The translations under genes were made by a program, and so were the position numbers. The notes under the pieces were generated by a model. It did no database searches, was not told the origin of the DNA, and saw only the letters and a list, made by a program, of their open reading frames with translations. Below are positions 13,333 through 20,815 of a stretch of 25,996 nucleotides of DNA, in pieces. How positions within the stretch are numbered: position 1 is the first letter of the stretch; each line of letters begins with the position of its first letter. Source of the DNA: a virus; IMG/VR virus record IMGVR_UViG_3300021964_000449, positions 1 to 25,996 of that record; one strand, given 5' to 3'.

Positions 13333-15060
13333 ATGTGTAGCGTTGAAGGCTTTACTGGTAAGCATGATTTTACCATTGAACAATTTACAAAATTTAATAA
13401 ATGCAGAGGACCTGATGATACAACGTATTTTCAAGATTCGTTATTATCATTAGGGCACAATCTACTGTCGATATCACCAAATTCTACTCCAAAACGACAG
13501 CCCTGGATATGTCCAGGAGGAGAAATTCTTACATGGAACGGTGAGATTTTTGGACTAGAAAATAATCAATTTGATACAGAAGTATTTGGTGAAATTATAT
13601 CCAAGCACTCTATTGCTAAAATGAAGCATAATATTAATTGGATGGGTGCAGGAGTTATATACGACCCAGAAAAGTATCGTCTTACATTGTTTAGAGACCA
13701 TTTTGGAATTAAACCTTTATACTTCGTTGAGTATCAACAAAATATTTTCTTTTCTTCAACAGCAAGACCGCTATATGCAGTACTTCAAAGTAAAGGAATT
13801 CCGATTGAAAAGGATAAAAATCACTTTAGATCGTTTCAATCTAATGACAGACATATGTTTGGGATGTATACGCCCGTAAATCGCATTCAAAGATTGGCGC
13901 CAGGTCAAGTATTGTTATGGGATATTAGAGAAGGTAAATTTGATGGAGAAGACAATCTCTGGGGACAAGATCCTAAAAAATGGAATCTTCGTATGAATAT
14001 GAATTGGATCCCTGAGAGACTGGAAGATAAGTTTGTAAAAGGAATAACAGAAGTATGTAATGCGCCTGGAATAAAAAAAACTATTTCGTTAAGTGGCGGT
14101 TTGGATAGTACGTTGATAGCATCAATTGCAAAAGATTTAGATAATATAGACGTTCAGACAGTTAAATATGAAAACTTTACTCCTGAACAAGATGAAACAA
14201 TCAATGACAATATGTTCTTTGAGTGGGACCTTGCTAAAAAGACAGCAAATAAATTTAAACTTCCATTTCACACAACCAAGTATCCATACGATAATAACAA
14301 GATAATCAAGTATGGGCAATTTGCACTGTCTATTCCTCAGTGGGACAGAAATAGATGGACAACAAGATTTGCAAACATAAAAGCTGCTTCAGATAGAGGA
14401 TCCAAAATATATATTGTTGGAGATGGTGCTGATGAACTATTGACTGGATACAACGGTGATTATGATTACTTTGAGGAAAGAAAAAGACCAAAGATGAGTA
14501 AGCAAATAATCGATGCATATGCTAACAATGATTTTAAATGGTGGCACCTTAAAAGAGTTACACCGTGGTGGTTGTTTGGCGATGATTTAATTAACAATCG
14601 TTTGTTTACTAGATTGTTCCAGCATGTTGATTCTTTCTGTACGACCGTAGATCATATGTGTGGTAATTTTGGAATGGAAAGTAGAGTGCCATTTTTACAC
14701 CAAGAGCTTGCCAAATATTTGTTAAAAATACCAGCGGTTGATAAGCTCCATGTTCCGTTTAGTTATAGTGAGAATGATAGACATATGTACAAAGGTCATT
14801 ATAAAATAATGATACGTGATTACATGAAACAATACATTCCCCTCCATATTCGTAAAAGAGATAGCAAGATAGGATTCTCTACTCCATGGAATGCAAGGGA
14901 CGATAAAAGAAATCAAGCCTTAGCAAAAGAGGATTGGAGATTATTACAGTTACAAGCAGAGAAGTTTTTTAACTTTGATGTTGATTTTAAAAATGAATGG
15001 GACGATAATAGCGAATCAATTAATGACAGTAATATTACTGTAGACCTAAGCGGAGATTAG
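13333..15060 (+). CDS. asnB: asparagine synthetase, glutamine-hydrolysing (AsnB-like)
   Basis: A 575-residue two-domain enzyme. Met-Cys2 opens the class II glutamine amidotransferase domain (MCSVEGFTG; Cys2 is the nucleophile after Met removal), followed by CRGPDDTTY, WNGEIFG and FRDHFGIKPLYF. The synthetase domain has the PP-loop LSGGLDSTLIAS near residue 252, IVGDGADELLTGY, and GMESRVPFLHQELAKYLL. It would make asparagine (or amidate a related carboxylate) from glutamine with ATP. Start is fixed by the Cys2 rule and AAGGA at 13323-13327. Relatives occur in marine phages and in glycan clusters, so the acceptor may not be free aspartate. Domain order and catalytic residues look intact. Confidence 0.9.
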   Translation: MCSVEGFTGKHDFTIEQFTKFNKCRGPDDTTYFQDSLLSLGHNLLSISPNSTPKRQPWICPGGEILTWNGEIFGLENNQFDTEVFGEIISKHSIAKMKHNINWMGAGVIYDPEKYRLTLFRDHFGIKPLYFVEYQQNIFFSSTARPLYAVLQSKGIPIEKDKNHFRSFQSNDRHMFGMYTPVNRIQRLAPGQVLLWDIREGKFDGEDNLWGQDPKKWNLRMNMNWIPERLEDKFVKGITEVCNAPGIKKTISLSGGLDSTLIASIAKDLDNIDVQTVKYENFTPEQDETINDNMFFEWDLAKKTANKFKLPFHTTKYPYDNNKIIKYGQFALSIPQWDRNRWTTRFANIKAASDRGSKIYIVGDGADELLTGYNGDYDYFEERKRPKMSKQIIDAYANNDFKWWHLKRVTPWWLFGDDLINNRLFTRLFQHVDSFCTTVDHMCGNFGMESRVPFLHQELAKYLLKIPAVDKLHVPFSYSENDRHMYKGHYKIMIRDYMKQYIPLHIRKRDSKIGFSTPWNARDDKRNQALAKEDWRLLQLQAEKFFNFDVDFKNEWDDNSESINDSNITVDLSGD

Positions 15061-15061
15061 T

Positions 15062-16126
15062 ATGGGTGAATTTTTTAGAAATTTTGTTGAGGATCTTAAG
15101 GACGAGGATACTTCTATTGCATCAGATGGTTTAGCTGCTGGTGAGTTTAGTGGCACAATAGATTCTGGTTCATATATCCTTAATGCATTGTTAAGTGGAT
15201 CCTTGTTTGGTGGTATTCCTAACAATAAAGTTACTGCATTTGCAGGAGAATCAGCTACAGGTAAAACGTTCTTTGTGTTAGGATGTGTGAAGGCATTCTT
15301 AGAATCTAATCCTGATGCTGGCGTAATGTATTATGATACTGAAGCAGCTGTTACTAAGGATATGATGGAAGCAAGAGGAATTGATACTTCTCGTGTAATC
15401 ATTTCAGAACCTCAGACCATTCAAGAGTTTAGACATCATGCACTTAAGTCTATTGACCTCTATGAAAAAACTCCTAAAGATAAAAGACCACCATTCATGT
15501 TTGTCTTAGATTCTTTAGGGCTACTCTCTACTACAAAAGAATTAGAAGATATCTCTGAAGGCAAAGAAACTAGAGATATGACCAAAGCTCAAGTAATCAA
15601 AGCTGCATTTAGAGTGCTTACACTTAAACTTGCAAGAGCTGGCATACCAATGTTAGTAACTAACCACGTATACGAAGTAATTGGAAGTTATATTCCACAG
15701 AAAGAGATGGGTGGCGGTACTGGACTTAAGTATGCTGCAAGCACAATTGTGTATCTCGGTAAGAAAAAAGAAAGAGATAACACTACAAAAGAAGTTGTTG
15801 GTAATATTATCAAAGCAACTACTTATAAATCAAGATTGTCTAAAGAAAATGCTACAGCAGAAGTTCTGTTAAGGTATGATAGTGGTCTTGATAAACATTA
15901 TGGACTTATTGAGTTAGCTATTGAAGCTGGCTTATTTGAAAAGAATGGGTCTAGGATTGTGGCTAATGGTAAAAGCGTATACGCTAAAAACATTCTTGGT
16001 AGTCCAGAAGAATATTTTACTACTGAAGTCCTCAATGAACTAGACAAATTTGCACAGGAGAAATATAGTTATGGTTCCGGATCCCAAATGGCATCTGAGG
16101 ATATCGTTAGTGAAGAGTCTGCTTAG
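15062..16126 (+). CDS. uvsX: recombinase UvsX (RecA-like)
   Basis: A 354-residue RecA-family protein (T4 UvsX 391 aa). Walker A is GESATGKTF (62-70) after FGGIPNNKVTAFA; the catalytic region VMYYDTEAAVTKDMMEARGID and Walker B MFVLDSLGLLST follow; GMGGGTGLKYAAST is the L2/ATP-cap region as in UvsX. It forms filaments on single-stranded DNA for strand invasion and recombination-dependent replication. It starts one base after the asnB stop with GGAG just before. A different reading frame in its last 56 bases begins the small membrane protein listed next. Confidence 0.95.
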   Translation: MGEFFRNFVEDLKDEDTSIASDGLAAGEFSGTIDSGSYILNALLSGSLFGGIPNNKVTAFAGESATGKTFFVLGCVKAFLESNPDAGVMYYDTEAAVTKDMMEARGIDTSRVIISEPQTIQEFRHHALKSIDLYEKTPKDKRPPFMFVLDSLGLLSTTKELEDISEGKETRDMTKAQVIKAAFRVLTLKLARAGIPMLVTNHVYEVIGSYIPQKEMGGGTGLKYAASTIVYLGKKKERDNTTKEVVGNIIKATTYKSRLSKENATAEVLLRYDSGLDKHYGLIELAIEAGLFEKNGSRIVANGKSVYAKNILGSPEEYFTTEVLNELDKFAQEKYSYGSGSQMASEDIVSEESA

Positions 16127-16226
16127 AATAGCAGCTGGATTTGCATTAATCGTTCACAACTTTCTTATTGCAGGCGTACTATTCATAGTCGCTGAAGCAT
16201 TAGGTATCCTTGAAGAGCTTGTATGA
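16071..16226 (+). CDS. 51-residue single-pass membrane protein between uvsX and the 2OG oxygenase
   Basis: A short frame from ATG 16071, behind CAGGAG (16055-16060), to TGA 16224-16226. It begins inside the end of uvsX in another frame. The start MVPDPKWHLRISLVKSLLRI is basic and amphipathic, then AAGFALIVHNFLIAGVLFIVAEALGIL is one membrane helix. It explains the 96-base gap between uvsX and the oxygenase gene and ends in an ATGA overlap with it. I recall similar small proteins after uvsX in marine T4-like phages. In T4 the membrane protein gp40 lies between uvsX and 41; this is a positional likeness, not shown homology. Confidence 0.75.
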   Translation: MVPDPKWHLRISLVKSLLRIAAGFALIVHNFLIAGVLFIVAEALGILEELV

Positions 16227-16813
16227 GTATATCAGATATTAAACACAGGGGTCTTTTTAGAGTAGATGTATTACGAATAGTATTAGATTTGCCTCACAAA
16301 GAGATCTCTGAGTATCTTATTGAAGATAGCAAAGATTGGGAAAGGTATACAACATACCATGATGCTAAATTAAATAAAAAAGTGCTTGAAGGTATGCCTG
16401 GATATCAAGATATGATTAATGATATCACAAAAGCATCGCACGAATTTGTTAAGAGAACCAAACGTAAACCATTCATAGACGATGATGACGTATTCATATC
16501 TACATGGGTAAGTATCTATGATGAACACGATCAACATGGTTCACATTTTCATCCTAAGTCTCTTATAGCTGGAACATACTATCCACAGACAAGTTCAGAA
16601 AGTTCTGCCATTACTTTAGAATCTCCGTGGACTAATTTTACAAGTCATGATACAATACCATTTCAAGAGATGTTGTTTGACTATAAACCTAATCCTGGCG
16701 ATATGTTATTATGGCCAGCGTGGTTGAACCATAGAGTGTCACCACAAAAGAAATCAGATACAAAAAGAATAGCAATTTCATTTAACATAGATTACCAGAG
16801 ATATCATCAATGA
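16223..16813 (+). CDS. 2-oxoglutarate/Fe(II)-dependent oxygenase
   Basis: A 196-residue protein of the putative 2OG-Fe(II) oxygenase type (TIGR02466/2OG-FeII_Oxy_5-like). The core HGSHFHPKSLIAGTYYPQT matches the family 'HxHPxxxxSGVYYL' with His108/His110; ITLESPW follows; PGDMLLWPAWLNHRVSP supplies the distal His170, and KRIAISFNI supplies the 2-oxoglutarate-binding Arg182. The family hydroxylates unknown substrates; relatives are very common in marine T4-like phages. It is coupled by ATGA overlaps to the small membrane protein before it and to gp41 after it. I cannot tell protein, DNA-base and metabolite hydroxylation apart. Confidence 0.85.
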   Translation: MSISDIKHRGLFRVDVLRIVLDLPHKEISEYLIEDSKDWERYTTYHDAKLNKKVLEGMPGYQDMINDITKASHEFVKRTKRKPFIDDDDVFISTWVSIYDEHDQHGSHFHPKSLIAGTYYPQTSSESSAITLESPWTNFTSHDTIPFQEMLFDYKPNPGDMLLWPAWLNHRVSPQKKSDTKRIAISFNIDYQRYHQ

Positions 16814-18168
16814 TTGAGAAACAGATACTAGCAGGACTTATTAATGACGAACAATATACTCGTCAAGTTCTTCCGTTCTTAAAAGAACATTATTTTGGTC
16901 AAATAGATCAAAAGCTAGTATTCAAGATTATTACTCAATACTTTGAGAAGTACAATGCACTACCTAAGAGAGAAGCACTCTCAATTGAGATAGAACAAGT
17001 AGCAGGGGTAGATGATAAAACTATACAAAGTGCATTACAGACTGTTAATGAATTACCTACGACGGATGTCGATGAATGGCTAGTTGATCAAACAGAGACT
17101 TTTTGTCAAGATAAAGCAATCTACAATGCAATCATGTCTGGCATTGAGATCATAGAAAAGACCCCTGATAATAAAGGACAACTTCCTGGGTTATTGCAAG
17201 AAGCATTGCAAGTGAGTTTTGATAACAGCATTGGTCACGATTTTATTGATGACGCTGATAGACGATATGAGTTCTATCATCAAGAAGAAACTAGAGTTCC
17301 TTTTGACCTAGATATGATGAACAAAATTACTAAAGGTGGATTACCAACAAAAACGCTTAATATTATCCTAGCAGGTACTGGCGTAGGTAAGTCATTGTTC
17401 ATGTGCCATTGTGCAGCAGCTAACATTACAGAAGGCAAGAATGTATTATACATTACAATGGAGATGGCAGAAGAAAGAATTGCTGAAAGAATTGACGCTA
17501 ATTTATTAGACGTAACTATGGAAGACCTCAATGTGTTACCTAAGTCAGCCTACGATAAGAAAATGGCAAGACTAAAAGAAAGGTGTACAGGTAAATTAGT
17601 AATTAAAGAATACCCAACAGCAAGTGCAAATGCTAATCACTTTAGACATCTAATTCAAGAACTAAGAACAAAAAAGAACTTTAAACCAGATGTAATATAT
17701 ATTGACTACCTCAACATATGTGCATCGTTTAGAATTAGAGGAGGCGCAAATGCAGGATCGTATGCCATTGTCAAAGCGATTGCAGAAGAATTACGAGGAC
17801 TGGCTGTGGAATGCAACGTGCCAATCATCAGTGCGACACAAACCAATAGACAAGGGTTCTCAAGCTCTGATATTGGTTTGGAAGATACGTCGGAGTCTTT
17901 CGGTCTACCGGCAACAGCTGACTTCATGGTGGCACTCTCGCAAACAGAAGAACTCGAACGATTAAACCAATACATGATCAAGCAGCTTAAGAATAGATTT
18001 GCTGATCCAGCTTTTCATAGAAAGTTTGTTGTTGGCGTAGATAAGTCTCGTATGAGAATTTATGATGTAGAGCAGAGTGCTCAGAAAGAAATTATTGATG
18101 ATACGCCTTTATTTGATAGAAGCGAGTCGTCAAAGAACTTAAAAAACATATTTGACGATTTTAAATGA
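16810..18168 (+). CDS. 41: replicative DNA helicase, gp41/DnaB-like
   Basis: A 452-residue DnaB-family helicase (T4 gp41 475 aa). The N-terminal helical domain covers about 1-135; the RecA-like motor has Walker A LAGTGVGKSLFM (188-199), the YITMEMAEERIAERIDANLL helix, Walker B DVIYIDYLNICAS, the VPIISATQTNR motif and an arginine-bearing VGVDKSRMR end. It is the hexameric 5'-3' helicase that moves on the lagging strand with the primase. It overlaps the oxygenase gene and the carbamoyltransferase gene by ATGA at each end, so the three are likely made in step. Confidence 0.95.
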   Translation: MIEKQILAGLINDEQYTRQVLPFLKEHYFGQIDQKLVFKIITQYFEKYNALPKREALSIEIEQVAGVDDKTIQSALQTVNELPTTDVDEWLVDQTETFCQDKAIYNAIMSGIEIIEKTPDNKGQLPGLLQEALQVSFDNSIGHDFIDDADRRYEFYHQEETRVPFDLDMMNKITKGGLPTKTLNIILAGTGVGKSLFMCHCAAANITEGKNVLYITMEMAEERIAERIDANLLDVTMEDLNVLPKSAYDKKMARLKERCTGKLVIKEYPTASANANHFRHLIQELRTKKNFKPDVIYIDYLNICASFRIRGGANAGSYAIVKAIAEELRGLAVECNVPIISATQTNRQGFSSSDIGLEDTSESFGLPATADFMVALSQTEELERLNQYMIKQLKNRFADPAFHRKFVVGVDKSRMRIYDVEQSAQKEIIDDTPLFDRSESSKNLKNIFDDFK

Positions 18169-19763
18169 ACATATTAACAACATACCTAGGACACGAATCT
18201 AACATAGTAACTTACATAGATGGTAAGATTACTATCTTTGAGCTAGATAAACTTGTAGGTGAAAAATGGACAAAAGTAGCTACTAAACCTGTAGTAGAAA
18301 TTTGTAATATATTTGAACAGGTGTTTGATATTATTGGCACTAATTCATTTGATCTTTGGGTTAATGGATCCATCGGTGATGAAGGTGCAGGTAATGGAGA
18401 CGTATGGGCTACTAAATTCAAAAAAATCATTGATTACAAGAGACATATTAACGGCCCTGGACACCACTTATGTCACGGTTACAGTTCTTTTTATCAATCT
18501 CCGTTTGAAAAAGCATTTATTATCTCTAGTGACGGTGGAGGTAATGATGGCGTATTTAATATGTACAGAGCAGATAGACAAAATGGCCTTCAATTATTTC
18601 AGCGAATAGATAGGTTTGATCTTGGAACAATCTATGGTCTGTTAGGATGTTCAAGTAAAGAGATTACTGATACTACTGGACATTATTTAGATGTAGCAGG
18701 TAAAGCAATGGCATTGGCCAGCGTAGGTCATGATCGTAGTAGAGATGTAAAGTTAAGAAATTTTATTCAAGACATATACACCGGACAGACGTTTGGTCAT
18801 TTTAATGAATATGTTGGTTTAAAAAAAGGGACGCACAACGTTAATGTTGCTGTAGGCAATCATGTAAAAGCTAAATTCCAGTCTTTAGAAGATAACAGTT
18901 TATCAAGACAAATCTGTGAAATAAATCAGACGCAACTTGAAAATAAGTTTTATTCAATAGTCAATGACAGATCGTATGAAATATTTTCTCGATACGATGG
19001 TAATCTAGTTCTTACTGGCGGTGTTGCAATGAACGTCGTGAACAATCAAAAACTAAGAGATAAGCAAGGTGTTGATTTATTCGTTCCATGTAATCCTAGT
19101 GATAGAGGTCTTGCGTTAGGACTATTGTATTGGTATCTACATTTGACTGGCATGGAAATTCCTAGAGGTTCACAACACTATGCAGGACCTCCATTGATAG
19201 GTGATGGTCCTATTGATCCATCTAAAAGAAAGACATCAATCAAAACAATTGCAAACATGCTTAAAAAAGGTGCTATCCTTGGAGTAGCAGAAGGCAATGG
19301 TGAAATAGGAATGAGAGCTTTAGGTAGACGATCAATCATTTGTGATCCAAGCATTCCTGGAATGAAAGACAAAATCAATGCTGAGGTCAAAGGAAGAGAA
19401 TGGTTTAGACCATTTGCACCGATAATATTAGAAGAACACTTAGATGGATTCCAGTCATCCTCATTTGATAACTTAGAATATATGGCTTATGCTGTTCCAG
19501 TAACAGATGAGTTTGCTGAGAAGTATCCTGCTGTATGTCATGTGGACAATACAGCCAGAGTTCAATTGTGCAATGATGAAAATAGCACAGTATACAAAAT
19601 TATGAAAGAATTAGGAACACCATTGCTAAACACCTCTTTCAATATTCAAGGGCAACCTATAATTGCTCGAGAATCAGAGGCATTTGATATGTTAAACAGT
19701 GGCGTCTTAGACGGCATTGTCGTGAATGGTGTCCTATATAAAAAACCCAAAAGTGATAAATAA
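18165..19763 (+). CDS. carbamoyltransferase (NodU/CmcH/TobZ family)
   Basis: A 532-residue protein. The N-terminal Kae1-like domain shows YLGHESNIVTYIDGKI, the metal-binding histidines GPGHHLCHGYSSFY (His100, His101, His104), ISSDGGGNDG, LTGGVAMNVVNNQKL and NPSDRGLALG. The C-terminal YrdC-like domain shows EGNGEIGMRALGRRSII, KGREWFRPFAPIILEE and TPLLNTSFNIQGQPI. The family moves a carbamoyl group from carbamoyl phosphate, with ATP, to a hydroxyl. Acceptors include antibiotic and Nod-factor sugars, and in some phages hydroxymethylcytosine in DNA has been reported. The overlap with gp41 and nearby oxygenase suggests DNA, while the sugar genes elsewhere suggest glycans; both stay open. Its end overlaps a late-type promoter. 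Confidence 0.93.
   Translation: MNILTTYLGHESNIVTYIDGKITIFELDKLVGEKWTKVATKPVVEICNIFEQVFDIIGTNSFDLWVNGSIGDEGAGNGDVWATKFKKIIDYKRHINGPGHHLCHGYSSFYQSPFEKAFIISSDGGGNDGVFNMYRADRQNGLQLFQRIDRFDLGTIYGLLGCSSKEITDTTGHYLDVAGKAMALASVGHDRSRDVKLRNFIQDIYTGQTFGHFNEYVGLKKGTHNVNVAVGNHVKAKFQSLEDNSLSRQICEINQTQLENKFYSIVNDRSYEIFSRYDGNLVLTGGVAMNVVNNQKLRDKQGVDLFVPCNPSDRGLALGLLYWYLHLTGMEIPRGSQHYAGPPLIGDGPIDPSKRKTSIKTIANMLKKGAILGVAEGNGEIGMRALGRRSIICDPSIPGMKDKINAEVKGREWFRPFAPIILEEHLDGFQSSSFDNLEYMAYAVPVTDEFAEKYPAVCHVDNTARVQLCNDENSTVYKIMKELGTPLLNTSFNIQGQPIIARESEAFDMLNSGVLDGIVVNGVLYKKPKSDK
19755..19762 (+). promoter_or_regulatory. late-type promoter (GATAAATA) for the structured RNA
   Basis: GATAAATA differs from the T4 late box TATAAATA by one base and lies on the last codons of the carbamoyltransferase. 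A late start 6-7 bases downstream would fall at about 19768-19769, exactly where the outer stem of the structured RNA begins (GTTCTTG). Confidence 0.45.
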
Positions 19764-19768
19764 GCGTA

Positions 19769-19917
19769 GTTCTTGTGAGACTCAGTGGGGACTGGATCTA
19801 GAGGCAAGTGTTTAGTCAAACTAAGCAGATGGAATTGACGGGATTTATCGTGGGGTTCGACCCGTCCAAGAACACTTAGAAGGTTTTTTAGAGGTGCCAA
19901 ATTGGCACCTTTTTTTT
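19769..19917 (+). ncRNA. structured, cloverleaf-like non-coding RNA of unknown class
   Basis: No reading frame of note fills this gap, but it folds well by eye. Outer stem: GTTCTTG (19769-19775) with CAAGAAC (19867-19873), 7 bp. After TG comes hairpin 1, AGACTCAG/CTGGATCT (19778-19785 with 19792-19799; one mismatch, one wobble). Hairpin 2 is TGTTTAG/CTAAGCA (19809-19815 with 19821-19827; one wobble); read with a 5-bp stem its loop is GTCAAAC, with T and CAA where an anticodon loop would have U33 and the anticodon. Hairpin 3 is GACGGG/CCCGTC (19837-19842 with 19861-19866); its 18-base loop ends GGGGTTCGA, and it abuts the outer stem as a T arm does. It fails as a normal tRNA: no 5+7 T arm, no usual D arm, no CCA, 105 bases. 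Segments AAACTAAGCA and GGGGTTCGAC recall the 3' part of tmRNA, but no tag frame is present. An intrinsic terminator ends the unit. Confidence 0.65.
19892..19917 (+). terminator. strong intrinsic terminator after the structured RNA
   Basis: AGGTGCC (19892-19898), loop AAATT, GGCACCT (19904-19910), then seven further T (19911-19917). A perfect 7-bp stem with a run of eight T makes this the clearest terminator in the window. Confidence 0.95.
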
Positions 19918-19940
19918 CGTTTGAAATTTGTGATAGGAGT

Positions 19941-19960
19941 GTGTTGAATAACATCAACAC
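19941..19960. repeat. perfect inverted repeat upstream of early promoter
   Basis: GTGTTGA (19941-19947), spacer ATAACA, TCAACAC (19954-19960): a perfect 7-6-7 inverted repeat about 35 bases before the -35 box of the next promoter. There is no T-run, so an operator or mRNA hairpin fits better than a terminator. The rest of 19918-19994 is AT-rich and shows nothing else. Confidence 0.5.
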
Positions 19961-19994
19961 TATTTACAATCCTTAACTTTTGGGGAATTAGCTG

Positions 19995-20023
19995 TTGACT
20001 TCAAATCAAGAATAGGAGATAAT
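19995..20023 (+). promoter_or_regulatory. sigma70-like early promoter
   Basis: TTGACT (19995-20000), 17-base spacer, GATAAT (20018-20023). It is followed by AGTTGTATAA, which is repeated after the next promoter at 20392. Start predicted near 20030, then AAAGGAG (20037-20043) and ATG 20049. Confidence 0.8.
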
Positions 20024-20048
20024 AGTTGTATAAAGTAAAGGAGTAAAT

Positions 20049-20414
20049 ATGTTAGAATACAGGATCTTAGGAAACCAACCAGAACCATCATTAGTAAAAG
20101 AGGGTTTAAATATCATCGACTTTGAGGTTAGATGTAAAGACGAAGAAATCTTTGCAGTAGGTAAAGATATGATTGAGCAATTTGTTGCTCTTAATCCAGA
20201 ACTTGAAGGATGTCAACTTTACATTAATGATCCAATGACTGTTGGATTATATCCATCACATGACGAAAATGGTGATATGTACCACGGAGTTGATAACCCA
20301 TCACCATATAACTTTGATAAACTTGTTCAATCATTAGAAGAAGTTGGTTTTTATGGTAAGTTTGCATCATATAAACAAGTTGGAGAAATTGTTGACCTCA
20401 AATCAATAATTTAG
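20049..20414 (+). CDS. hypothetical protein, 121 aa (early)
   Basis: A 121-residue soluble mixed alpha/beta protein directly behind a strong promoter and AAAGGAG. It begins MLEYRILGNQPEPSLVKEGLNIIDFEV, has a middle AVGKDMIEQFVALNPELEGCQLYIND, and ends with a Tyr/Phe-rich part (FDKLVQSLEEVGFYGKFASYKQVGEIVDLKSII). No catalytic motif or membrane segment is seen. Its last codons carry the -35 box of the next promoter. Placement behind an early-type promoter suggests a host-takeover role, but that is inference. Confidence 0.65.
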   Translation: MLEYRILGNQPEPSLVKEGLNIIDFEVRCKDEEIFAVGKDMIEQFVALNPELEGCQLYINDPMTVGLYPSHDENGDMYHGVDNPSPYNFDKLVQSLEEVGFYGKFASYKQVGEIVDLKSII

Positions 20415-20420
20415 TATAAT
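20392..20420 (+). promoter_or_regulatory. consensus sigma70-like early promoter
   Basis: TTGACC (20392-20397), 17-base spacer, perfect TATAAT (20415-20420), placed over the end and just after the stop of the previous gene. GTTGACCTCAAATCAA and ATAATAGTTGTATAA repeat the promoter 400 bases upstream, so the two arose by duplication or strong selection. A second TATAAT lies at 20426-20431. Confidence 0.88.
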
Positions 20421-20452
20421 AGTTGTATAATTTAAAAAGTAAGGAGAAAATT

Positions 20453-20797
20453 ATGAATTATAGTGAAAGTGATAAAGTATTAGTAAAAAGAAATAGAGCA
20501 ATCTTTTATGAGAAGTTCTATGAGTTTTTATTAGATGGTGTTGAGAGAAACGGAAGTTACAGTTTTGTACAAATCAAAAAAGATTTGCAAGATGAAGATT
20601 CAATCATTAACGATCTATATAAAAGTATTACTAATGTCGGTGAGTATGGATACGACATGTATTGGGATCTATATGATTATAGTGATAGGCTAAGAAACAA
20701 TATTGATGGTGCACTAGCTGATAGTGATTTAGTTGTAGAAAAACAGGGTCATAGACTGTTCGTAGTACACGAGAACAGTGTTGACTCTAATTACTAA
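20453..20797 (+). CDS. hypothetical protein, 114 aa (early)
   Basis: A 114-residue acidic protein rich in Tyr and Asp, starting MNYSESDKVLVKRNRAIFYEKFYEFLL behind AAGGAG (20441-20446). I use ATG 20453 because an in-frame ATG at 20423 lies on the promoter region and would have no leader. The middle GEYGYDMYWDLYDYSDRLRNN looks helical and aromatic. Unknown family, with its own consensus promoter, so probably expressed early. Confidence 0.65.
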   Translation: MNYSESDKVLVKRNRAIFYEKFYEFLLDGVERNGSYSFVQIKKDLQDEDSIINDLYKSITNVGEYGYDMYWDLYDYSDRLRNNIDGALADSDLVVEKQGHRLFVVHENSVDSNY

Positions 20798-20815
20798 AAG
20801 AGGTATCATAAAGAT

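Noticed and set aside
17702-17965. Second + strand frame inside gp41 (also 10184-10390, 11087-11464 and 15681-15872 in other genes)
   Set aside because: Out-of-frame shadows of strong coding sequence without ribosome sites or recognisable products.
19769-19873. Ordinary tRNA (Leu, CAA anticodon)
   Set aside because: The T-arm stem in standard register has two mismatches, no D arm of normal form exists, the length is 105 bases without a standard long variable arm, and no CCA follows.
19769-19890. Complete tmRNA
   Set aside because: Short stretches resemble tmRNA, but there is no room for, and no sign of, a tag reading frame or pseudoknot series before the terminator.
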